NCBI GenBank assembly: GCA_011037195.1
Contig: JAAEAF010004306.1
Coordinates: 29,585-93,584, forward strand
Length of the DNA: 64,000 nucleotides
DNA from: Triatoma infestans
Lineage: Eukaryota > Arthropoda > Insecta > Hemiptera > Reduviidae
Reading direction: 5' to 3'
Shown here: positions 21,420 to 31,913 of the stretch, piece by piece
Numbering within the stretch: position 1 is the first letter of the stretch
How the letters are laid out: every line of letters begins with the position of its first letter
Notes under the pieces: model-generated
Database searches by the model: none
Seen by the model: only the letters and a program-made list of their open reading frames with translations
What the model was told of the DNA's origin: nothing
Position numbers and translations under genes: made by a program

Positions 21420-21430
21420 TGGCACCCAAC
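21420..21430 (+). other. Primer-binding-site-like word after the LTR
   Basis: TGGCACCCAAC follows the LTR end by 5 nt. It differs at one base from TGGCGCCCAAC, the primer site for a lysine tRNA. A primer site is expected after a 5' LTR, not after a 3' LTR. The 245 bp after it show no gag-like frame. Confidence 0.4.
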
Positions 21431-21674
21431 AAAACAATTAAATAAAATATCATAAAATAAAAAATTTACTTCCAGAACGGGTCACACAGTATGAAAAATG
21501 TCTCCCCAGAGAACGTACCCACCTAATCCTATTTTCTTATAGTAATTATATCCGATCCCACCTAACCCTATTTAGATATAGAGAACTTTTCTTTTGTAGA
21601 TATGTTTGTCAAGATTAGAAGATTAAGTTATGTTCAATTAACAAAAAAAAAAAAATTAGGTTATCGCCGGAGTT

Positions 21675-22285
21675 CAAGAGAAGAATTGGAAGGAGAGACT
21701 ACCCTCTTATGTAACCCCATAACCGGTCCGTGATTAGAAGAACAAAAATGTTGGTGTAAAGCGATGTATTCAGACAAGCAGCCTGCCGGAGTGAAGAGAA
21801 AGAAGCTCTAGAAGGGCGCGGAACTAAAAACGACTGCCCAACGAATGCCTGCACTGTAAGGAAGATGTTCAGCAGAGGAAGGTTTGCGAAGTGGAACTGA
21901 GTTGTTCCACTTCTCTGTAAGGGAGGAATGATGTAATGGGTACATAGTACACAGTAAGAGAATTGAAGTAACTGACTGGTGGTTGGGGAAAGGCTACATA
22001 CGTACGCCTAGCAAAATAATAAGGCCTAGGCCGGCAAGCAGTGTGCTACTTCGGGAATACTCTGTTTAGAGACTGCAGCCAGAAGTGACGTCACTTGTAA
22101 GAACGAGACAATTTAGAGGCGCTCCCAGAGTATTCCCGAGACCGGTGAGTTAAGTGTTGGTGAAGGCCGAGAGTGAGAGAGTGTCTGAGACAGAGCGAAG
22201 TGGGGCGGCCGGACGAAGGAGCCCTTTCTTTCAAACCTGCGGAAGTCAGAAAAGAGAGCTCGTTAACACGAACAGATGAACTTAT
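21675..22285 (+). mobile_element. Internally deleted copy of a second Gypsy family
   Basis: 21675-21772 matches, in inverted orientation, the leader next to the LTR at 25 kb (25070-25166). It is followed by about 150 bp of unknown sequence, a purine-rich tract (gtaagggaggaatga) and an LTR start TGTAATGGG at 21932. The LTR is cut at 22285 by a Penelope element. Gag and pol are absent: leader and 3' end are joined. Confidence 0.65.
21932..22285 (+). repeat. Truncated LTR of the second Gypsy family
   Basis: The first 354 bp match the reverse complement of 25940-25590 at roughly 90% by eye, with small indels. The match ends at 22285, exactly where Penelope-type sequence begins. Confidence 0.85.
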
Positions 22286-23165
22286 CCATTATTTTATCCG
22301 TCGTAGCATGCATATTAGATTTATTCCTGACCGGTTTCGGATATTCATCCATCGTCAGAGCAAATTCAGCAAGTTTGTGTAGAGAGTTCACTTCAACTAA
22401 ATGTTTCTGTAGACTCACACTTGTTGGTTGTATGTATGTGGGAAGGTTATAAGGTTATGTTACTAAATGTGTGTGTTTCATGATAAAGTGAAATTATTAT
22501 AAATTGTGATTAGGCATTAGAAAACAGTGTGTAATAAATAGCATGTTTTGAAGAATAGTTTATAACTAAATTTTAAGACGGTTGTTAAGCATGCACAGTG
22601 TTTTATCAAGTCATTTTCATTTGGGGGGGTAAGTTATTTCAGGAGTAAACTGTATTAATAAGATTAGATAAATTTTAAGGAAAGGCAATTAATGGATTAA
22701 TTTTTAAAGAGAAAGGTATTGCAAAGTTTATGGACTATGAAAAGTTTGTACAAGTAAAAAATAAATGTGAAAAAGAAGAAGATGCAGGGTTAATATAAGA
22801 GAACATGTAAGTAAATTGATATGTAAGAAGATGGTAGCAAACAGCAAATTGGAGATGATTTTAAATTAGTAATAAAGGAAATCAAATGAGTGCTTTATTA
22901 TTTTTTTCATGTTTATTTTAAATGATATTAATTTATATTTAAATTACATTAAGAATATGATGTGGTGGCGTTTGTAAAGGTATTTTTAATAGGGCACGGT
23001 AGGCTATTTCAAATATATCATGCAAATAATCTGTGCTTTAATCGGGGAAAGCAGAAGAAAATTTAGTTCTACAGGTTAGAATTTAACAAACGGTGCATGC
23101 AGCATGCAATTTTTTTTTTTTTTGTGAGCATATATATTTATATATACACATATATTTATACAACA

Positions 23166-23190
23166 TATGTGTGTGTGTGTGTGTGTGTGT
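23166..23190. repeat. (GT)n microsatellite
   Basis: An uninterrupted GT run lies in the 3' part of the Penelope copy, flanked by AT-rich imperfect repeats. Confidence 0.95.
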
Positions 23191-23248
23191 GAATGTATAT
23201 ATGCATAGATGTCTTTTATACTAGTTTGGCGGTATGTTTGTAATACAG

Positions 23249-24108
23249 TTAGGTGTGAGGAATGACCTTAAAGAGTGTGTCTGAGTTATAATTTATTTGG
23301 TCTTTCATTATGTTTTTGTGGATAGTCTTGTGTTTGTATATTTCTATTTTTTCTAAAATGTCCATTCGTCTTCCTTTTGTGCCTTGGTGTAATAGGACCA
23401 TTGTTTTGTCTATACTTTGTGGTTCGTGATTGTTCTTTAAAAGATGGTTAGCATAAGTGGAGTCGGTTTTGTTGTATTTGTATGAGCGTACGTGCTCTTT
23501 AAACCTGTCTTTGAGGCGTTTTCCGGTCTGGCCTACGTACGTACAATTGCATTCGGGGCAAGAGAGTTTATATACCACTTTTGTCATACAGACTGGTTGT
23601 TTCTGTATGTGTGCATATTTTGTTTATAAGTTTATTGTTTGTCCTGAATGCTGTTCTAAAGCCTAGTTTTTTGAAAAAGTTTGTCAGTTTGTAAACCTCG
23701 TTTCCTGTGTATGTGAAAGTGGTGAATGTGTTGAGTGTTGTGGGATGTTCGTCTTGGTTGCGGGTTAGTCTGTTTTTTCTTAACAATTTCTTGACAACAC
23801 TAGCAGGGTATCCGTTTTTGTGGCTATGGTGTATATGGTGTTGAGTTCTTGTTTGTAATTGGTCGCTGTAAGTAGTATAGTTTCTAGCCTGTTAGTTAGG
23901 TGTCTGAGGGCTACTAGTTGTGTTGATTGGGATGATGGGAACTGGAAGGTATTATGGTGTCGGTAGAAGTAGGTTTTCTGTAAATCCCGTAGTCTATTTT
24001 GTCATTACTTCTGGTAAGTTTTATGTCTAGAAAGTTGAGAGTGCCGTCGTTCTCGTATTCAGTGTGAATTCTATATTGGGGTGGAGGTTGTTTAAATAGT
24101 TTAAGAGT
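23249..24108 (-). pseudogene. Penelope RT C-terminus and GIY-YIG endonuclease
   Basis: Blocks on the minus strand: LNNLHPNIEFTLN and LNFLDIKLTR (near 24070-24015), KIDYGIYRKPTSTDT (near 23990), LLRKNRLTRNQDEH (near 23780), then the endonuclease KVVYKLSCPECNCTYVGQTG (about 23581-23522), RLKDRFKEHVRSY, and a C-terminal basic part ending at 23249. The first motif reads VVY in place of GIY and the second YVG in place of YIG. The RT catalytic centre lies upstream and is missing. Frameshifts occur near 23950 and 23850. In intact elements the nuclease opens the target site for reverse transcription. Confidence 0.85.
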
Positions 24109-24111
24109 GAA

Positions 24112-24560
24112 TTATTCTTCACTGTCTTGAGCCGATTGGCATGCCTTGAGCCGATTGGCATGCACTACCATGAACCCCCCTTTCTTCAAGGATAATTTAT
24201 AGTTCCACGGGAAGTTCGGGCTACCACGGTGTGCGGACTTGTCCAGGGCATCCGAAATTTTCGAGCGTGGCCCGGTGGGACTGCCGGTTCGCACATATAG
24301 ACGAGTTAGCCGACAGCGAATTCCCGCTCCTTTTTTTCTCGGTTATACGATGCTGTCCATTGCTCTTGTGTCTCCGGGAAGTTTCTCGCATATCCTGGAA
24401 TGCTTCCGTTAGTTTCTCCTGTAACGTTATCACAAGTTCCTCCACCCCAGAGGGCAAGTTGGTTAGGGAGAGTGAACAACTAAAAGGAAGCTGCCATTCC
24501 CTACCATAAGAAGAAAATGGGGGCTGTACCCTGTGGAAGTATGGATAGTGGATCATGTAT
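24112..24560 (-). pseudogene. Gypsy integrase C-terminal fragment (minus strand)
   Basis: The minus strand gives STIHTSTGYSPHF (near 24545), YGREWQLPF in the next frame, VEELVITLQEKLTEAFQDMR (24445-24386), a shifted VYMCEPAVPPGHARKF (near 24290) and VVHANRLKAC (near 24150). This is the run from the end of the integrase core to its C-terminal module. A 19-bp word (cttgagccgattggcatgc) is duplicated in tandem at 24126-24163. It faces a plus-strand integrase piece starting a few bases away. Confidence 0.75.
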
Positions 24561-24567
24561 CGTGTTT

Positions 24568-25070
24568 TGTGCGCACAGACGGCCGTGATTGGGACGTGTG
24601 GATCCCTTTTGCTCTGATGGCTTACCGATCCACTACCCATACTCCCACCTCAAACAGCTGGCCGGCAAGAATCCATGGGCAGCGAAAGACGGGGGATTCT
24701 TCTGAGGGGGAGGAAAATGTTAGGGATAGCCTGGAGTCCTGACGCGGGAGAGACCACCGATTGCACGGCAATTTCTCGGTCTCCGTATGAATTTCGGGGT
24801 ATGAGAGAACACACACGGGTAGTTAAGCCGAGATTGGGAGTAAACACGCGGCCCCGCCATCGTCGACATCCTGTCCCTCCAGAGGACGTCCCAAATTCCT
24901 CAAAGGGGGAGAGAGATGTTAAAGATAGCACATGGGTACCTGACCCCGGAGAAACATCCGATTGTTTGACAATGTCTCGGTCACCATATGAACTTTCGGG
25001 CCCAGAATACGGGCGAGGAACCCCAAAATCAGGGAGTAACGTGCGGCCTCGCGGCCGCAGGCAAAATGTC
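24568..25070 (+). pseudogene. Gypsy integrase piece fused to a repeated C-terminal tail
   Basis: The plus strand encodes DGRDWDVWIPFALMAYRSTT (about 24580-24640), the end of an integrase core. It jumps, without the usual C-terminal module, to a tail in which a unit of about 190 bp occurs twice (AGETTDCTAISRSPYEFRG near 24740-24800 and PGETSDCLTMSRSPYELSG near 24940-25000). The tail is rich in Pro, Arg and Gly. It ends where the inverted leader begins (about 25070). Base composition is more GC-rich than the surroundings. Confidence 0.65.
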
Positions 25071-25166
25071 AGAATACATCGCTTTACACCAACATTTTTG
25101 TTCTTCTAATCACGGACCGGTTATGGGGTTACATAAGAGGGTAGTCTCTCCTTCCAATTCTTCTAC
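25070..25166 (-). other. Leader of the second Gypsy family (inverted copy of 21675-21772)
   Basis: Nearly identical to 21675-21772 as reverse complement. On the minus strand it follows the LTR and primer site, so it is the untranslated leader or the start of gag. Confidence 0.75.
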
Positions 25167-25167
25167 A

Positions 25168-25343
25168 AATGATTATTTGTATTGTAGAGATTTAAGCTCT
25201 AGTTCCCGGTTGGGAGCGTGGGTTCGAACCCCACACCTGACACCAGTTGTAATCTCTAGTACGAGGTAGGAGGGGAAAGAACGGGCAACTAATACGGCAA
25301 AATACAAAATTTATTACTATCTACTACAATACAAATAATCATT
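25168..25343 (-). promoter_or_regulatory. Perfect 20-bp inverted repeat bracketing the primer site
   Basis: 25168-25187 and 25324-25343 are exact reverse complements. In the element RNA (minus strand) this would pair U5 with the leader and place the LTR end and primer binding site in the loop. Comparable U5-leader stems regulate initiation of reverse transcription in retroviruses. Confidence 0.7.
25185..25245 (-). promoter_or_regulatory. Extended tRNA primer binding site (leucine-type tRNA)
   Basis: The minus strand begins TGGTGTCAGGTGTGGGG at 25245, two bases after the LTR end. Read on the plus strand, the region has the geometry of a class II tRNA 3' half: a 4-bp variable-arm hairpin TCCC-GGTT-GGGA (25204-25215), a T arm GTGGG-TTCGAAC-CCCAC (25218-25234), seven acceptor bases, A, and CCA (25243-25245). 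A 5-bp stem with 7-nt loop lies just before (25185-25201). No D arm is seen, so it is not a tRNA gene. Confidence 0.75.
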
Positions 25344-25940
25344 CAAAGATATTTAAATGAAAATAAACATAACTATACTGACTTGTAACTAAAAGTATAA
25401 ACAATAAATTTCAAGCTAACTCTACCGACTGACACACATACACACATTCACTCTACGCTACTGCTAATACAAATACTTAGTTCGCTAAGTTTACTCTAGT
25501 CCTAGTTTCTACTATCTATTTACATACATAGACTTAATTGCCAGCAAATAAACAATTACTTTTTAACTAATGAAAACGCCTCATAAAAATCTCGTACTAT
25601 AAGTTCATTTGTTCGTGTTAACGAGCTCTCTTTTCTGACTTCCGCAGGTTTGAAAGAAAGGGCTCCTTCGTCCGGCCGCCCCACTTCACTCTGTCTCAGA
25701 CACTCTCTCACTCTCGGCCTTCACCAACACTTAACTCACCAGTCTCGGAATACTCTGGAAGCGCCTCTAAATTGTCTCGTTCTTACAAGGACGTCACTTC
25801 TGGCTGCAGTTTCTGAACAGCGTAGTACAGTAGCACACTGCTAGCCGGCCTAGGCCTTACTACTTTGCTAGGCGTACGTATGTCGCCTTTTCCCCACCAC
25901 CAGTCAGTTACTTCAATTCTCTTACTATGTACCCATTACA
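25248..25940 (-). repeat. LTR of the second Gypsy family (5' LTR by position)
   Basis: Minus-strand ends are TGTAATGGG (25940) and GATTACA (25248), about 693 bp, followed by a primer binding site. Its first 350 bp match the plus-strand LTR at 21932-22285. It is inverted with respect to that copy. Confidence 0.85.
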
Positions 25941-25944
25941 GTAT

Positions 25945-26470
25945 GAAGAAATTCTTTGCGCCATATTCGAGAAAATTGTACGATAACTAAAATAAATTAT
26001 TTTTTTTAGTCGCACTTCCGGTTAAATGAACTTTTCAAATTCGCTATTCAATCAACGATTTTGATTCTGTCCTGAATTTTATATTTATCTAATGAGGAAA
26101 CTAAAATAGCTTTTTTTGCGGGGGGGGGGCTAACAGAGCTTCCCACACACTGTTCCGCGAAATTCCATAAAACAATTTTCATATATCAAAATCGGGAATT
26201 TCGGTTGATGAGGACGGGTTTTACCGAAACCTTTGTATGTTGGTATCTAAACAGAATATCAAATCTCAGCTTCCTGCGATTTTTTAGGTTTAGAGAGAAT
26301 GTTTAAACATAAAAAGTGCACTTGTTTTCATACACAAACACAAAACATACAGCCGTCTGGGCTAAAACCCTTTTCCTGTGCCCCAAAGGGAGGACATTAA
26401 AACTTGTCACTTCCGGTGAAAACTGAATTTGGTAAAATTTGCAAGAACCTTAATACTTCCCCCAGATTTG
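25945..26470. repeat. Partial copy of the dispersed noncoding repeat family
   Basis: Shared phrases with other copies include 'ttcgagaaaattg', 'cacttccggttaaa', a poly-G run followed by a short unique stretch, and 'cacttccggtgaaaactgaa...cttaatacttcc'. No terminal repeat is visible. Confidence 0.6.
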
Positions 26471-27670
26471 TTTAATTGTCAGTTTGGTATAAATAATTTT
26501 ACAATCAGAATTATTAATTTTAATATTGTCAGATATACTAAATTGTAATATATTTACAAAAAGTGAGAATTCCCTTTATTTATTTTAATATTTAATACAT
26601 TTTTTACGCTCAATATTTGAGCATTGAGTTGGAAATTCACTCAAAGCAATAATTATGCGTGCATTAATAACAATAAAATAAAACCAAAGACAGATGTTCT
26701 GTTGGTAGCTGAGTATTTGATTTTCAGCCGCCCGAATTCAGTTCATCCTATTACAAAACCACATACTCAGTCGGCAAGGCCGCATGCATTCCAATTAAAT
26801 TGCTCTGTTCGAACTCTACATATACACAAGCACACACGCAAATACATTGGCGTGCCTTTACTGTGGCCCGCCACTAACTTTTAACTTAGTTCTGCTTTGT
26901 CCATGAATAAAGACAGATATATTAAATAATAAATATATATGTATTCTACACAAACATATAATATATAAATAAATAGAAGAAAATATTTATATATTTTTCT
27001 AATAAATCTAAATATTTCTACTCTTTGAGATTTAGATGAAAATAAAAAAAACAAATGAAAATGAAGTAATGAGCTTCTTCGTTGGGACAACATGAAGAGT
27101 TTGGGCTGAAGAGAAACAGAAGGATATCAGGCTGAAACCGAGCTCTACTACGCCTTAGGCACAGTAAGGCGGGCTGAAGCAACACCTTAATAAAAAACAA
27201 TTGCACAAATTAAGATACTTAAAGCATGGCTTCAACAAATTAGAAGTCAACAGGTGTATATCTGGTTCTTATGTTTTTTGCCATGATTATTTACATATTT
27301 ATGTTTTTTTACTTCCTCTAAAGAAGAATTATTGCGAAAGTATTCGACATTGATGAAGTTTTCTTCAGCAAAAGACAGGAAATAGAGAATACAGAAGCAA
27401 AATATCCCGGGTAAACTGCTTGGTACGCTAAACGAAGTAGTTGCACACATGTGCTTGTGTGTGAGTGTCAGAGGTGTCAATTGTTGTAAGAGTTGTCGAT
27501 GTATTTTGGCCAGGATAACTAAGTCTCCATGTTTGACTAATATTCGTGAAGAATTTGTTAAAAACTACTCCCATACGAGGATGAAAACAGAATGAAAGTG
27601 GCACATTAATTGGGCATGAGTAAACACATGGACCAGAGAATTGTGAACGAGAACAGTAATAGGAGAAAAA
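26471..27670. other. AT-rich DNA without a recognisable gene
   Basis: Short open frames on both strands show no motif or codon structure I recognise. I see no repeat ends. Confidence 0.5.
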
Positions 27671-27671
27671 G

Positions 27672-27716
27672 AAAAATCCTGGGTTGAAACATTCACACAA
27701 TTTTCTCTTACTGCGT
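27672..27716 (+). repeat. Isolated terminal repeat of the dispersed family
   Basis: cctgggttgaaacattcaca followed by ttttctcttactgc matches the left terminal repeat of the copies at 28641 and 31914. No matching right end was found before the next left end at 28641. Confidence 0.6.
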
Positions 27717-27889
27717 TGCTCCCAGTCCTAGCGGAACAATTTTCTTAGAAGTTTGTTCAGTAGTTTTTGTACTGAATGTCTAATTGTCTTTTATACTGTT
27801 TAGACAGTAATACTAAATACAAGCTACTTGTGGTATTGAAAAAAAGTAATATTTTATTTGGAAAAATAAATATCTGAAAACAGAAAGCA

Positions 27890-28400
27890 AAGTGAAAATA
27901 TACAAAGCAGCATTAAGGCCAATAATGAGTTATGGTAAGGTAATAATGAGGAAAGGTGCCGATTCAAGAGCAGACAATAAAAGAACGAAACGGATTATAA
28001 GAACTGCGGAAATGAGCATCCTATGACCAATAATAGGTAAAACAAGATTAAATTGAATGAAAAATCAGAACGTACGACCACAGTGTGATGTAATAGATTG
28101 GAAAAAATTATAAAAATAAGAAATAAGGAATGGAATGATTATATAATTAGAGCCAGTAATATAAGACTCATGAAAGCAGTTAGGAATGAGGAGTCCGGGG
28201 GTAAAAGAAGAATGAATAGGCTGAGTAACACTGGAAATAAGAATGGAAGTCGTCATCGGAATCTATGTGAGGAGAACACACATTATTCTATACAAAAGCA
28301 GAAGATGAAGGATATGAAAATAGACTAGAGAGGCCACAGATAACACAGATGTAAGGACGGGTTGGAGAGGCATCCAGAAAACTAAAACGACCTAAGCAAA
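27890..28400 (+). pseudogene. RTE-like LINE ORF2 3' end, heavily decayed
   Basis: The plus strand reads KAALRPIMSYG-like and RKGADSRADNKRTKRIIRTA blocks, SIL.PIIGKTRL, NVRPQCDVI, and, after a frame change, KIRNKEWNDYIIRASNIRLM (about 28110-28170) and GGKRRMNRLSN. The pattern RTAEM..L..I.GKTRL...R...VR.QC and W.DH..R....R matches the end of RTE-type endonuclease-reverse transcriptases common in insects. Many stops. Boundaries are approximate. Confidence 0.6.
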
Positions 28401-28640
28401 CATGCTAAACGAGAGCAAGTAGGGAAATCGTCAGCGGCGGCACATTAAACAAATACAGAAAAATGGGAACGTCTAAGAGAACATTTCGAACTGAAGGAAA
28501 GTTTCACTGTTGTGAAAGCCGCTGAGGAGAGAGCGAGATGAATTCTGCTGCATGTGCAGATTGTTTTTAATAAGTATGCAGGGTGTACAAAGAATGTTAA
28601 ATTTATCTGCAATTATGTTCTCGTTAAAAATGTATGAAAG

Positions 28641-29961
28641 CAAAAATCTGGTGTGAAACACTTACACGACTTTCTCTTACTGCTAATTTAAGTGACAAAT
28701 TTCGATTCAACAATCGGGAAATCGACTTCACTTACTGAACGATTTCTTAAAATTTACAAGAATGTTAGTCCCGTTGTAATAAAAAAAAATTAAAGACAAA
28801 GTGACTGAAAATTTAATTTTGATTAGCTTTTAATTCTCTCTTCATTTTTCCGGTAAAGTTCAGTATTAAAGGAGACCTTTCACAATAAATGATGTGTTTT
28901 TAGGTAATTATTTTATTTCTATAATTTTATCCAGCATTACGTACCCAACCACAGATTCAACAATATTTTATCTCTATGGAAAGTAAGCAAAAATCAGTTT
29001 CCTCATCATATATTTCAACTAAATAAATACAGAGAAATTCACATAAATTTTCTAATTTCTTAAGAAATACTCAAAAAGGACCATCAGCCCGATATTAACA
29101 CAAACACCTTAATAATGCTAGCAGGCTCCGGGCAAACACATTTCATAATGAGTAGAAAAAATGTCTGAAATATGGTTTTTTATTATTATTATAATAAAAA
29201 TTACAAATCTTTAATGAAAAATATCCTAATAGAAATAATTTTATTTTTAACGAATGAAAGGAGATTGTTAATTCAGGTGTGTTGTGTGTGTGTGAGGACC
29301 GCGAGGGGTATCTGAGGCATGCAGTTACTTGGGGAGTAGCGACCCCACTGGATACTCAATACTGAATGGGTTTCGTCAGAACAGTAAATAATACACTTAA
29401 ATTACATATATTACACCCTTTTCGGACAAGGACAAACAGGGACGGAGTTGTTTGTTTGTACTCTTTGTCTGTTTGTGTGTGTGAGTGAGGTAAATCTCAA
29501 AAACGAAAACTTGCCGTAGCTCAAACTTAGTATTCCGTTTAGGTACTACCACCGCATCAGATACGAAATCCATCAACCGAAATTGCCACATTACTGAATG
29601 TTCTTTTTTCAGATTTTTGTAATTTTCTCAAAAACGGCGCCAATGATTTTCTTTAAACATGGTTCATCAACTACATATACAAAATTCTACAGCTTTTATT
29701 TGAAACATTTCTACGGGAAAATTCATTTAAGAGCACTTGGGGGGGGGGCAAAAGCGCTATACAATTCTTTCAATTAAATAATATTAATTAGAATTATATA
29801 AGTTGCCAAAATGCTCAGTTTTATGAAAATCGTTTGAGCGAAAGTGCGCCTTTGAATGGGTTTTCCAGTTTTTTGTTGTGATTTTTTCCATAAAAATGCC
29901 CACGGCTTTAAACCATTACGGAGTAAAAGAAAGTCGTGTGAGTGTTTCACACTAGATTTTT
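28641..29961. repeat. Dispersed family copy with inverted terminal repeats, 1.3 kb
   Basis: The left end (28641-28681) reads caaaaatctggtgtgaaaca then cttacacgactttctcttac. The right end (29922-29961) is its reverse complement with few changes. The interior has family phrases near 29610-29740 (ttctcaaaaacggc, ccaatgattttctttaaac, gggaaaattca, poly-G). No reading frame of note: it behaves like a non-autonomous DNA element or a fossil thereof. I could not define a target duplication. Confidence 0.65.
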
Positions 29962-29969
29962 TCATATGT

Positions 29970-31910
29970 TTAGTAGCAATGAGAATAATTGGTACAAAAC
30001 TGTTTTAAGAAAAACCGTGAGTTTAAAGTGTCAAGTCAGAATAGGGATCCCAAAATACACTACAACTAGATAGCAATCAGAGCGGTGGAAAGTTGAAGTA
30101 CCCACTTGACAACTAATATCAAGTCAGTAAGATTCTTAGTCTTAGATTCTTGTATACGTATTGATAGGAATATCACTTTTGGTTTATATTTATTTCAGGA
30201 AATCTGAAGTTTAGCGGGTGCGGTGAAATTAGGTTGCACACTAAGAAAGGATATTACAGTATGGTGTAAGTTTCGATCACACATATTAAACACAAATACA
30301 CGTTTACTAAAAATTTCTAGTTTGAAGAATAATTATTATTTAGTAACATCATAGAATTGCTATAAAAGTAATAATAGTATGATTTTAAACCAGATATATT
30401 TTTTGTTTTTTCGAATAATTACAGGAAAGTTACATTAGATAAAAGTTGCGATATATTAAAACCGACAGGCTGTCTGGCTGATAGACGAGCAAGAAATACC
30501 AACAGAATATACAAGCAGATCGATAGACAGTCACACGACGAAGAATGGCAGACAAACGCGCAGATCACAACGGGAATTGCGCAGATTAGGTTCGGATGAT
30601 GAAGAAAGAGATACACTGATACTGATAACTGTAACTACACAATTCACATAGTCACTATTTACTTGGCTGAGGTTAAGGAGGTATGCAGTAGAGAGCAGGC
30701 ATAGAGACTATATTGAAGAAGATAACTTCTTGATGATTGTTTATAGTTCAAAGACGAGACTTAGAGCAACATCGATTTGTATTTTTATACTCGGAGACTT
30801 CAGCGGAACTTACTGCTTACAGTAGTCGAGCGCTGACGCGTTAAAGTCTTGTCGATCTGCAATGCATAGCATCCGTGGCGATATACTGTGGTAGAGATGA
30901 GGCTTGATATTAATGGGGCTGTTGTATGGTGAGATAAGAAATATATTTCCAGCACACAAGGATGACAGAGAGACACACAGACAAGGAAGACTGGCAGATT
31001 CACAGATAGACTTAGGACAAGCTGACTGGCTGACGGACAGACATTATTATTTTTTTGTTGCAATTTTGAACTTAAGATGGAGCTCTAGAGTTTATAATTA
31101 AACACAAACAAATGGGCAGTGCATTTGCATTTTCTGCACTGGGGTTTGCAATGAGATATGCGTAAATAGATAGTCTGCGTTCTTGGGCCTATCTAACCTA
31201 CAAAAGCACATTATTGAAGATCATCAGACAGCGTACAAATAAAGTTAATAGTCAGGAAATGTCATTACTTAATCCCATTCACAATGACATCACACAGGGC
31301 CGAATTAAAGTGATGTGCGCCCTTTGTAATTCACATCTAGTGTCATGTCCAGAGAGTTAGAGAGAGACGACATGTTCTGCAGGATAAAGAGCTGTTTCTG
31401 CCAGCAAATAGTGCAGCTCAGGGTATGCGATAAACTTAGCGGCTCACGATCGATCTCGATTCAACCGCAGAAAGTTTCATTAATTTGTATAGATGGCTAG
31501 TACGCAATGTCAGCTAACTTTTTGCAAGTGGTTGGCATTTTTGGTCAACTGATTCTGCTTTTTTGCAAGCAGTGACAAGGAGGCTCCAGATTGACGGTAG
31601 ATCACGTCTACACTTGGAAGCCTGGAAAATAGGAAACAAAAACTCTTATCATTTAAACGATGAATTGAAATATACATGATTTTTCAGTTAGTTTGTTTGA
31701 TAATACATATAAATAAGGTTGTAGGACAAAATTTAACCACTTGAATGTGATTACATTTTAGTTCAAGAATCTTTAATAAAACTCGTAATGACTTTTTTGT
31801 GGTTAACCTAATTACTAGATCTCTCAGGATTCCCGAAATCAATTTAACCTAAACAATATTTAAAATAATATAATAGTTTACATATGTAGTTTTTCAATTT
31901 CAAATTAAAA
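29970..31910. other. AT-rich DNA; degenerate GACAGA-type low complexity
   Basis: No gene recognised. 30460-30560 and 30960-31045 are biased to gacaga/gactggc words, probably old simple-sequence DNA. Confidence 0.5.
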
Positions 31911-31913
31911 AAA

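Larger units (their letters stand above)
22286..24108 (-). mobile_element. Penelope-like element, 5'-truncated
   Basis: The minus strand carries the end of a Penelope reverse transcriptase and its GIY-YIG endonuclease, then about 960 bp of 3' sequence that includes gatgaatatccgaaaccggt (near 22345), a word often seen near Penelope ends, plus a (GT)n microsatellite. It sits inside an LTR on its 3' side; its 5' side joins a minus-strand Gypsy integrase fragment. Confidence 0.8.

Noticed and set aside
25185..25245. Possible tRNA gene on the plus strand
   Set aside because: Only the 3' half is present and genomic tRNA genes normally lack CCA. Position right after an LTR identifies it as a primer binding site with extended similarity.
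30800..31063. An 87-codon hydrophobic, cysteine-containing frame on the minus strand
   Set aside because: It is the translation of degenerate GACAGA-type simple sequence.
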